DNA from: Ettlia oleoabundans
Lineage: Eukaryota; Chlorophyta; Chlorophyceae; Chlamydomonadales
Direction: 5' to 3'
DNA length: 15,337 bases
NCBI GenBank assembly: GCA_019693395.1
Contig: JAAMXP010002588.1
Span: 1 to 15,337, forward strand
The notes below the pieces were generated by a model. The model was not told the origin of the DNA. It ran no database searches and saw nothing but the letters and a program-made list of their open reading frames with translations. How positions within the stretch are numbered: position 1 is the stretch's first letter; the number at the start of each line of letters is the position of its first letter. The translations under genes and the position numbers were made by a program. Below are positions 1-8,988 of the stretch, in pieces.

Positions 1-146
1 CGCGCGCTTGGGGCGGCAGGGTTCCAGCAGCCCAGCCCTGACAGCCTGCCCACCCACGCCTCGCTTCATCTAGGCTTCTCACATATGAATACCCGGCGTG
101 CACAGGACCACCACGCACCTCATATTCTCGGCTCTTTGCCGTGCAG

Positions 147-719
147 GGCGCCTGTGACGGCATTAAATTTGGAAGGCTACGGCCTTGCCTTTGCAGCAGT
201 GTGCTATGTGAGTGGTTGAACTGGGGATGCGTGGCCAGATGCATGCTAGGTTTACATCACGGTTGGGCAGCAACCGCGCCAATGCTCCTTGTATGGCAGT
301 CCAACCCTGTGACTCCTGTCCCTCTTGCCAAATTGTGCTGACCCCTCTCCGTCGCCCTCTGCCCCTTACTGCTGTGCGTGTGCAGTACAACCTCCGCAAG
401 TTGCAGGAGATGCAGGCCCCCAAGGCGCCAGCAGCACCAAGTGTGAGTTTTGCTGCATTATTTAGCAGCACTGATGTAGGAGGCCGCCTTGCATGAAACG
501 CTGCAATGGGCTCCGTCTCCCGCCGTGCTGCCGACCCCTTCTTTGGGTTTCCTCGTTTCGTCTCCCCTCCTGCAGAGAAACGGCGACACGGTACCAGTGC
601 ATGATGAGGAGTCAGCACGTCTGCTGGAGGCCTCAAGGCACAAAGGTGGCAGCTCAAGCTCGGGCGGCAGCGGGGGCACAGCAGGCTTGAACGGGACGCC
701 GCTGAGCAGCAGATCCTAG
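147..719 (+). CDS. C-terminal exons of a TPT/nucleotide-sugar-transporter family membrane protein (partial)
   Basis: Three exons join in phase: 147-207, 386-442 and 576-719 (stop TAG). The first base, 147, completes a codon from an exon left of the window. Donors are GTGAGT at 208 and 443; acceptors end in GCAG. The first exon reads APVTALNLEGYGLAFAAVCY and continues YNLRKLQEM, the last transmembrane helix of the triose-phosphate/nucleotide-sugar translocator family, where plant members carry N-x-x-GY-x-x-A-x-x-G-V-x-x-YN-x-x-KL at this place. A hydrophilic tail of about 60 residues follows, acidic (VHDEESARLLE) and then Gly/Ser-rich, expected to be cytosolic. The family exchanges phosphorylated sugars or nucleotide sugars across Golgi, ER or plastid membranes. 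The substrate cannot be inferred because the binding helices are missing. The gene converges on the kelch gene. Family assignment is fairly secure; subfamily (KT-like) is a guess. Confidence 0.78.
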
Positions 720-775
720 CTGCTATGAAGCAGTGTATGCATTTGCATTGTACCAACCCAGGCCAGGCACTGTAG

Positions 776-780
776 TTACA
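776..780 (-). terminator. TGTAA poly(A) signal candidate for the kelch gene
   Basis: TTACA on the + strand, read TGTAA on the minus strand. It is the first exact copy met downstream of the kelch stop at 1387-1389, about 610 nt away. A nearer variant signal may be used instead. Confidence 0.25.
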
Positions 781-1135
781 TCAATCAGCTGCTGTCCCCC
801 AGTTGCACTCAGTTCCCGCTGCCCTTATTTCCATTGCCGCCCTTTAATACCTGTTCTGTGCCTCAGTGCTGCTTTTCTCTGCTCGTTGTTTGCTGTTTGA
901 CGTTTTGCCAGCTGATCAGCGTGGCTGGCAGCACCCATACCATTTGCATTGCACAGCTGCATGCGGTCACGTGCGCCTGTAGGGTCCTCCAACCATTTTT
1001 GCATGCGCCGCCTATTGCCCCGCCCAATCCTGCTACCGCATGCTGTTTTGACATTGAATTGGTGCATCATGTTCGATACTAATCATCCAATCAACTGCCT
1101 TTAGCCAGTCATTCAAGCATGTTTGGCAATGCAAA

Positions 1136-1140
1136 TGTAA
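1136..1140 (+). terminator. TGTAA poly(A) signal candidate for the transporter gene
   Basis: TGTAA is the usual chlorophyte polyadenylation signal. This is the first copy on the + strand after the stop at 719, which implies a 3' UTR of about 430 nt. No other gene is visible in 720-1386. Confidence 0.4.
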
Positions 1141-1386
1141 GCCAGCATAGAACGGATGTGTTGATAGCGCGCTGTTGAGCTCCGAGGCGTAATCTGCCTC
1201 TAAAACACCGGTTGGCACGACGTTAACCAACTGAACGTGACCAAGAAACCAAGCTTGTGCTTCAAGCTGGCCGTGGCTTTCTGCCGCACTGCTTTTGCGC
1301 CCACTGTGAGTTTCCCCTTTGCCTGTCGGCCGTGCATCTTGCCACTTCAACTTACTTCACGCCTCAGGCTGCCATGAAGACGCGGG

Positions 1387-4091
1387 CTATTCCAGGCCGC
1401 AAGCTGCCAGGAAGCTGCGCCGCGGGTTTGCATTGGCAGGTAGCTTGACATGCTCCCACACATCCTTGGACGGGTTGTAGCGCTCGAGCAGGATGGCATG
1501 CGTCTGCGTGGGGTAATTGCAGGCGGCAGGAGCACGCGAGTTGGGATATGGGGTGATGGGAAGGTTCAGGAGTTCACAATGTGTGGTTGCAATGGGGTGA
1601 GTTTTGGGATAAGTGTGGTGGCAGAAGCTTGCGTGGGTTATAAAGATTCTAACAGGCGAGGGCCGTTATGCATGAGAAACTGCCGAAGAGGTGTAAGCCA
1701 TGTGGTGGAGGGCAACCAAGAGAAGCAGTATCATCACGCATGCAAGACTGACCTGCATGTCACTCTGCAGGCCTCCAACTGCAAATACTGTGCTGCCCAG
1801 CACTGCGCAGCTGCCGTAGGCGCGTGCATCGGACATGTCGGCTATGGCACGCCATGCGCTCATCTGCGTGCGCATGGAATGGGCATGTGAGCGGCGATCA
1901 GGCGAGCACCACTGTGGAAAGGGCGTTTGGTCAGACAGCCAGGGAGCTCTGCGTGACCTGGTAAGAATCGAGCGACATTGAAGGCGCGTGAATGCAACAA
2001 TAAGAATGGGGGCGTGCTTGCAAAAGCAAGGGTGCCTTGCACACGCAGCAAGTGGGGCGGTGAGCAAGATTTGGAGGCACCTGAGGCGAAGGAAGAGCTT
2101 GACACAGGCAAAGGCACGCACGGAGATTTAGCACACAGCTGGACTAAGCACCAAGTGCTGGTATAGGAATAACTCACTCACCCGTGGCTCAAAGACCTCG
2201 CAGTGTGGGATGACCTGTTCGCTGTTGAAGCCTCCCATCGCATACAGCAGGCCACCTGCTGCCGCAACTGCATGCCCGCCACGCTTGCTGGCCATGCCTC
2301 CAGGCAGCACCTCCCACCTGCATGACAAGAGGGGGTGGGAAGGCAGAATCATCACCAACAGGGTGAAGAGAATAGTCATGAGAAAAGGAATAAAACACAC
2401 CGCTGCCCGACCATATCAACATCTTGCCAAACATTTCTCGGTTCAAAAGGCGGCCCATCTTCCAAGCTGCGATACACGGCTGCACCCTTACCGGTCTGTG
2501 CGAGGATCCAGCCGTTCTGCGCAGTCAAGGTATGTTGTGCCGTCATAGCCGCCCACAGCGTAGATGGCTCCCTCAAGCGATGCGCCTCCCAGAGCGAAGC
2601 GCTTGCGTGACAGCGGCGGGCCTGGCAGCCAACGGTTGGATTGGGGGTTGTACCTGCACCTAGGCACGGCTCAGCGCAGGTCAGCGCGACACAGCACAGG
2701 CACCAAGTCAGGTCACAAAAAAGCAGCCCAGGCAAAACGTACAGAAGTGAGTGCAACAGTGAAGATAGAAAAGCAGGGAGAGCTAGGAGCGTGAATCAAA
2801 ATGCAGACTACCCTGTCCACATTGTCTTGGTAGCTGCAAACCACAACGCGCGGTGGAGGGGCGGCAGATACGGCAACAAGAGACACAATCATAAACATTA
2901 AGGCATGTAGGTAAAAGGAAGCAGGGCACTGTGATGCACCGAGGCTGTACGACCCACCATTCCACCACGTTGTACTGCTCCTTGGGCTTGCCGCCTCCAT
3001 AGGTGAACAGGTAGCCGCTGGCCATTCCCGCCGCCAGGCTGCCTCGCGCCACCTGCGCAAGCACATCAATGCGCCCGCCTTCGTGAGGCGCACAACAAGA
3101 TGCAGCTGGCTGCAGGCTACCGTGCTGATGCAAAAAACAAAACAAACATGCTGTAGCTAGGTTGCTACCAGCGAGCCAGGGGTGCTCGAGTGTTTGTGGC
3201 TGGATCGAGCGGCAAGCTGGCCTCAGCACGCACAAGTGGCAGATGTATGCAGACTCTTTTGAACTTGAGCTGAAGCAGTTCTGCCCCGCCAGCCCAGCCA
3301 CTGCCCCGCAAGACAGCTGAGCCCCACAGCCGCACAGTGCGGGCCCAGTCGTAGCCCCACCTGCAGCGGCGCCAGCTCCCTCCACCCGCTGCCCAGCCCC
3401 GCCTGCCTGTCGTACCGCACCACGCTGTCAAACCAATCCAAACCGTTGCCGCCACCCACAACAAACACCTCGGCGGCTGGGGGGAGGGCAGAGAGGGAAG
3501 AAGGGCAGCATGGAGCGGCAGAAGGCGGGCAGATAGGCAGGCAGGTGGGGTGGCAGACAGCAGCAGCATAAGCAGATGCCGGGGTACCAGCAGGCCAGCA
3601 AGCACGTGCTGGTACAAGCCCTTGTGTGCATCTGGCATAAAGCATTACGCCCCTGCGCCTCTCAGCGCATGTGGCGGCGGGTAGACTGGCAGCAGTTGCG
3701 AGGTAGAGCACATGCGCACACACCTGTGCCCACCGCTGCCGAAAAGCTGCGTGGCTGGCCGAGCAGGGGCAGGCTGGCCCACATGGTTTCGCTGGGGCTG
3801 AAGGAATCTGCAGGTGGCGCAAGGAAGACAGAATCGGTCACGACGCCAGGTGACACGCTGTGCACAGGCCGAGGAGAGAGCAGAAATAACTGCATGCAAT
3901 GATTGAGGCAAGTGATACCCGCTGGAAGGGAAGCTGAGACACCCACAATCTGCAGCCAACAGCACACAACAGGCCCCAGCTGTGGTTTCCCGCCTCTTCC
4001 TCAGCCCAGCTGTGGTTTCTGCCTGCCACTCACCCACCGAGTCCAGCCAGGACCCGCCATCATGGCCCCCTACCAGCACAATGTGACCCAG
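1387..4091 (-). other. Kelch beta-propeller region, six blades
   Basis: Six kelch units follow one another across eight exons, each with the GG doublet and a downstream Tyr/Trp pair: IVLVGGHDGGSWLDSV, EVFVVGGGNGLDWFDSVVRY, YLFTYGGGKPKEQYNVVEWY, AIYAVGGYDGTTYLDCAERL, LLYAMGGFNSEQVIPHCEVF and TVFAVGGLQSDMQ continuing as LLERYNPSKDVWEHV. Six blades are enough for a closed propeller ending at the protein C-terminus. Blade order and wording (VFVVGGGNG, SRKRFALGGA, VGGLQSD) resemble, from memory, the kelch part of land-plant DCD-kelch proteins. Most blades are split by an intron before the W-containing strand. Confidence 0.9.
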
Positions 4092-7000
4092 CGGTGTCAC
4101 TGAGGCAGGCGGCGGGGGTGCCGCCATTGGCGCTGGCGCTGAAGGCGGCAGAGGCGGCGGCGGCGCAGCAGCAGCAGCAGCAGGGGCTGCTGGCCCTGCT
4201 TGTGCTGCAGGTGCAGAGCTGGCTGCCTGCGCCGCTCCTATGGAAGTTGAAGCCGCCGGTGCAGCTGCCATTGCTTGATCGTATGGAGCATAGCCTTGGT
4301 ACGAGTAGGAGCCTTGATGATCGCTGTTAACTTGCTGCTGCTGCTGCTGCGGTGGCTGCTGTGGCTGCTGTTGCTGCTGCTGCTGCACCATCCCGCAGGC
4401 GCCTGCAGGTTCATTACTGCTAGGCTGCTGAACCGCCGCTGGTGTCTCAGCCACCGCAACAAATGCGGAAGTGACAGGGGATTTGGCCTCCCCTCCTTGC
4501 AGGGAAGATGACCCATTGATAAGCATGGAGGCAGCCGCAGGATTACAAGCTGCCAGCGCCGCCGCCATCTGCTGTTGGAAGGCCGCAAATTCGGATTTAA
4601 GGGACAGTAGCTCTCGCCCCAGGGTCACGCAAGCGGCACGAAGCCCCGAGTTTTCTTTTTGGAGCTCAGACAGCGCCTACGCCGTGGAAATAACACACCC
4701 GCGCACACAACTCAGGTGAGCCAGATTGACCAAGACAGCTAGCAACTGGGGCAGGTGATGCAACAGGCAGGGGAGTACAGGCAGACCCAGCAGCAGCGGC
4801 AGAAGTGTGGGCCAAGCGGCGGTAGTGCCAAGTGATGAAATCTGTGCATGACAACAGAGCAGAGCAGGTTACACAAAACACATGCTGGCGAGGCAAAGCT
4901 CGAACTCAGCCAAGTCGTCAACCCCCAACTCAATGCCTCACACTTTTTGGGCACGTGAAAATGCAGCCCCGGTACTCTGGTCTAACCAGCCCATAGCAGC
5001 GTCAGCACAGTCCCAAGCCCAACATAGTCAACCTCTTGAACCCTCCCGCCTGCCTCCTGTGCACACATACAGCACCGACACATACAGCACCCAGTCATCT
5101 AATCGCACCTTGAAGGAAGACAGCTTTGCCTCCACATCGTCCCTCAGCTGCTCCATCAGCTGCCGCTCAGCAGCAAAGGCGGCCAGCAAGGGATTCACTG
5201 CAGCAGAGGGCGCTGCCTGCGCGGGCGTGCTGCCGCCGCTGTTGCCGGTGCCGGCCGCAGCGGGCGCTAATGCGCTGGTGGCGGCGGCGGCATCACTTTT
5301 GGCAGCGGCGCCTGGCAAGATTGGAAAGTCGTCGGCAGCTGCACGTGCTGATATGGACGCTGAGCTGGCACCTGTGCTTCCCTCCGGAGCATCTGGCACG
5401 TAGCTACTGAGCGACACAACAGGGCCCTGCGGGGTTGCCGAGCGCAACGAGCAAGCATTAGCGATGGGTGTGATAAGGTTGAAAAAACCTAATACAGACC
5501 AAAGATAATGGGCCATGTGGAATGCACTGGAGTGCAGTCACCAGGTCCTGGCATGGATGGCGGCAGACCAGCATGCACCCATCGTAAGTCCTGAGGCAGC
5601 AGTGACGGCATAAGTCATGCACACACGCCCGAGACCGCTCAGTGATGCCGCACCTGCAGTCTGAAGATGTTGCGGCGCTTGTGCAGGAAGAACTGGCTCC
5701 TCCACTGCGGCAATGGTATGCCGGTGGCTGCAACAATCATAGAAAAAGCGCGGTTTTCTACAAAGAGGGACAGCAACATGGCGGCAGGCGCACGCTGAAC
5801 GCCTCTCCACCTCTGCTGGCATGCAGCTTGCAATGCCAGGCCTTACAACCGCCCCTAGCCATCCGGGCAGCCGGGAAACCAGCCAGGCAGCCAGCAGGAA
5901 GCCAGAACGGCTCGTTGTCCAGCAGAGGCAGCCAGCTGTGGGGTCAGCACCTGTGATGAGCTTGGCGCAGTTGCGCTTGATGTGCGCGTCAATCTGGTCG
6001 TAGGTGGCCACCCCACTGGCCCTCACAAATTGGAAAATTTCTTTTGTGATGCTATCCCACCTGCAGCAGGATGAGGGAGGGACAAGGGGCAGCACTTCAG
6101 GGGCACTGGATGGGGAGATAGCATGAAAGTATGGGAGGGGCCCTTAACTGGCGGCAGGACACCACGGCCCACAGCACTGGGCAAGAGGCGGGCAAGTATA
6201 GGTTCAGTGGCAGCCCCTCAGGCAAGGGTGAGCAGGAAGCTAGTGCAGACGGCCTCACTTTTTGTAATCCTTGGCTGCCGACTGTGCAGCCGCCACACCA
6301 GGCATGACTGCTGCCGCCACTTGATCCGTGGTTGCAGCGCCACCGCCGCTGCCACCTGCGCTGCCGCCGCCAGGTAGGGTGCCAGCCGCCAGTCTTGCCA
6401 GCGGTGCAGAGGCTACTGCTGTGCTGCTGCTGCCACCGCTGGTGCTGGTGCTGGTGCTGGTGCTGCTGCCAGCGTTGATGTTGGGGGTGCCGCCCCCCAG
6501 GGTGATGCCAGTGGGTGTGAGGTTCACGTGCTGCCTGCCATCATCCGACAAGGTGCAGAGCTGCGGGCGTCGCTCCAGGAACGGTTTGAGCTTGCCCTGC
6601 AAGCGGAGAACAAGGAACTGACCGTATGACGGGACAAGCAGCAGACGCTCAGGTCGTGCCTAGACCGTATCAAACTATCACCCCGCGGCCAGCACAGCCG
6701 CTGCCGCAGCTGCAAGCCCAACATCAACACAACTAAGGACACAGTCGTGGTGTTGAGATTGGCAGCAGGGTAAGGCTTACCTTCATCTGCAGGTTGAGCT
6801 CGTTGATGCAAAAGGTGCCGAGCACTGGCAGCGTGGGCTGCGTGCCAATCCTCTGCAGCTCCACGCAGTGCTGCATCAGCCTCTCCTCCAGCCAGGCGGG
6901 GTCTGCAGCATGGCAAATACCAGTAGGGCATGCCGTAGAGGCATGGTTGTGAGAGACTTGGCGGCTGCAAGCGAATGGATAGAGGCAAGGGTGGTGCTTG

Positions 7001-8816
7001 AAAGGCAGCGTGCAAGGGGTGTGTGAGATTGAGGCACTATGTCATCAAAGCATACCGGAACCGCAAAATTATCGCAAAATCTCAACCCCTGTGTAATTCT
7101 AATGTTCAGGCAGGCCCAGCAGCCTACAGTCTGGCCTGGCTGGTGCCAGGGAGTTGCGTGCTCACCAAAATTGTCAGGAACCGCAGAGGCGGGGCGCTTG
7201 GGTGCTTCTGCATTCCCGCCTTGTGGCGCCACGGCTGCAGCGGCGGCAACGGCACGCTCTCGCTCCAACTCCCGCTCCCTTTCACGTTCAAACTCCCGCT
7301 CCGCAGCAGCCCTTTCTGCCGCAGCGGCCTCAGCAAGCTGCACCATGTCCGTCCCCGACTTGCTGCACAGCATAGCACAGGAGCACAGGGTGGCGGCGCC
7401 GGCAGGGCAGCAGGATCGAGCAAGGCAACAATGCGCAGCCTTGGGTATGTTCAAAGGTGAGCAGAAGCAGACGCATTCTGCGTACGTGGGGCGGCACATA
7501 GCCGTTCCATACAGCTCCTGCCGGGGCTCAAGAGCTCAGCAGGTAGGCAGCACCAAGGAGAGGCAAAACTACCGCCATTTCTGCAACCTCCGTGCCCCAA
7601 GTGCCCACAACGCCCAGAAGGCTGGGATCTAGTGCAGGCTCTAACCCAGACAAGTCGATGCAAGTGCAGAAACCAAACAAGCAGCAAGAGGCGGAATGTA
7701 CTCACGACTCCAGCACCACCACGCGGCCCTGGCCGTGCTGCTGGAGGAATCGCTTCAGCTGACTCTCGGGAGACAGCTTGCGGGAGCGAAGGTACAGCCC
7801 CAGACGGTTCAACAGGTCTGCAGGTGGGACAAGGCAAGAATATCAGGCACTCGGCAGCGAGGGATGAGTTAACACGGTACAGAGGGGCACAGGCGGACCA
7901 GCTAGTCCGGCTGCAGTACCTCCCTGCCAACAGTGACTTGAATGATCAATAGGTTGAGGACTTTAAGTCACTTCCGGGACAAAACGCTGGTGGCAATTGG
8001 CTGGCATGCCTGAGGAAGGCTGCATGCAGAACCCCAGGCAGCGGAAAAGCAGGAACAAGGCATGCAAGGGCCTGACGCAAGGCCTCACCCTTGTTGCCCG
8101 GCTTCTTTCTCAGGTAGTCCACAATGGCAGAACACACGGCATCCGGGCTGGGTGCCTGGGGCGCAGGCGGTGGCACAGCTGCCTTGGCAGATCCGGCTGC
8201 AGCAGCCGGGGTGCTGGCATGTATGCCGCTGCCGCTGCCATTGGCAGCGGGCGCCAGAGGTGGCGGCGGTGGCTCCAAGGGAGGCGGGGCCAACGCGGGG
8301 CCGGCCTTGGGCTTAGCTGTCAGACCTGCAGGATGTGAGGCTCTCAGTGCAATTTTCCAGTCAAGCACAACAGAGCTGTTGCCATGGCTGCCCTGCAAGG
8401 GCCTGAAAGAGTCCGAGGACACAGGGTGTCTGTTTCGCCGTCGCTGTGTGCTCCCCTGTTTACCTGGTGGTGCCGGGGCTGGGGCCTCCTCCAAAGGAGG
8501 CGGGCCACCCTCCAGAGGCGGTGGTCCGCTAGGAGGGGGCGCTGAAGGGCCAGCCGCTTCCGAAAGCGGTGGGGCGTCCACCATTCCTGTCAATGCCGGG
8601 TGATCGCTATTTGCTGTAATGATTTGGTTCAGGGAAGCGGCATATCCCACCACCTGTAAAAACAGATGCACAAGGGGTTCACAGCAACGCTTCGGCAGCC
8701 TTTCTTCATGTGATGGGGTGCAGCAGGCACCCCCCGCTGTAGCCGCAGGCGATGCCCCAATGCAGATCAGCTACGCCACGGGGATGGAGGGCAACAACGC
8801 CTGCATCATCCTCCAT
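1387..8816 (-). CDS. Large winged-helix-like / coiled-coil / six-bladed kelch propeller protein
   Basis: Minus-strand exons, high to low: 8816-8775 (tentative first), 8653-8464, 8325-8089, 7817-7706, 7362-7166, 6902-6781, 6596-6259, 6060-5951, 5727-5654, 5426-5109, 4676-4034, 3807-3724, 3476-3361, 3052-2958, 2653-2492, 2317-2182, 1863-1753, 1503-1387 (stop TAG). From 8653 down the phases add up to 1,054 codons including stop. With the tentative exon the protein is 1,067 aa. Layout: Pro/Ala-rich N-terminus (about 36-137); three winged-helix-like segments (about 138-194, 260-326, 414-480); an ER-rich charged stretch (about 209-236); coiled coil (about 557-620); poly-Gln (678-695); Ala/Pro linker (about 710-775); six kelch blades (776-1067). 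Kelch propellers bind proteins; winged helices of this style occur in RNA-associated proteins. A role as an RNP adaptor is inference. The model could be two genes split near 5516-5640, which I consider less likely. Confidence 0.78.
4332..4385 (-). repeat. Poly-Gln coding tract (CAG/CAA)
   Basis: On the coding strand this reads Q7-P-Q2-P2-Q6, mostly CAG with single CAA and CCA/CCG interruptions. It lies between the coiled coil and the Ala/Pro-rich linker of the kelch protein. The interruptions suggest a fairly stable tract. Confidence 0.9.
4677..5108 (-). other. 432-nt intron of the kelch gene
   Basis: The donor GTGCGA follows AAG at 5109 and the acceptor TAG directly precedes the coding GCG at 4676. 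The acceptor TAG would be an in-frame stop if unspliced. Joining the flanks restores one continuous coiled coil (MEQLRDDVEAKLSSFK then ALSELQKENSGL). No exon or other gene was found inside. Confidence 0.7.
5411..8146 (-). other. Region encoding three winged-helix-like segments
   Basis: Segment 1 has a helix AIVDYLRKKPGN, then DLLNRLGLYLRSRKL and QLKRFLQQHGQGRVVVLES. Segment 2 has WLEERLMQHCVELQRIG, then LPVLGTFCINELNLQMK and GKLKPFLERRPQLCTLSDDG followed by RQHVNL. Segment 3 has WDSITKEIFQFVRASGVATY, then QIDAHIKRNCAKLIT and WRSQFFLHKRRNIFRLQ followed by GPVVSL. The shared shape is helix, Leu-patterned helix, then L-K/Q-x-F-L-x5-F/L-x-V/L and a short beta strand, like the winged helix of Egalitarian/EXD1 proteins (LKKFL...PSLFTV). 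This is pattern matching by eye, not a profile hit. Confidence 0.5.
6436..6467 (-). repeat. Hexanucleotide coding repeat (Ser-Thr)n
   Basis: An AGCACC-type hexamer repeated in frame encodes alternating Ser-Thr within a low-complexity Gly/Ser/Thr linker between winged-helix-like segments 2 and 3. Boundaries are approximate. Confidence 0.75.
8775..8816 (-). other. Tentative first coding exon of the kelch gene
   Basis: An ATG at 8816 opens MEDDAGVVALHPRG and can splice in phase 0 through a GTAGCT donor to the secure exon at 8653 (VVGYAASLNQ), removing a 119-nt intron. The donor is weak and the peptide has no family match. An alternative ATG at 8895 (MNSDVISTLSILFGVL) ends at a GTGCCG donor in a phase that does not fit the next exon. 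Confidence 0.35.
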
Positions 8817-8988
8817 CACAGTCTGAGCTGGTGCCAGGGCGGCACCTCAGAACTCCAAACAAGATAGAGAGAGTGCTGATAACATCGGAATTCATTTCAC
8901 CCACGACATTGCCTGGTGTGCCAGGTTCTGTCTTCACTGCCAACTTACGCTTGGGACCGGACTCTCCTAGGCGCAAAGCAATCGCACG
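8817..8988. promoter_or_regulatory. Bidirectional promoter region between the kelch gene and the ZOP1-like gene
   Basis: Only about 172 bp separate the two divergent start codons. I see no convincing TATA box. Two short inverted repeats stand out: GGTGCC-5-GGCACC at 8830-8846 and CCTGG-4-CCAGG at 8912-8925. If the kelch start is wrong, the shared region grows to at most 335 bp (up to 8654). Confidence 0.5.

Larger units (their letters stand above)
720..1386. other. Convergent intergenic / 3' UTR region
   Basis: This stretch lies between the stop codons of two convergent genes. Short open frames occur on both strands, but none has splice signals, a recognisable motif or coding character. It is best read as overlapping 3' UTRs. 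Confidence 0.6.

Noticed and set aside
1..146. Possible earlier transporter exon at the left edge
   Set aside because: No in-phase coding stretch with a credible donor was found; it reads as intron.
163..756. 197-codon open frame on the minus strand over the transporter exons
   Set aside because: It is antisense to three phase-consistent exons with a recognisable TPT motif and has no family features of its own.
8893..8895. ATG opening MNSDVISTLSILFGVL as the kelch gene start
   Set aside because: Its donor leaves a phase that does not fit the next secure exon unless an unseen exon lies between.
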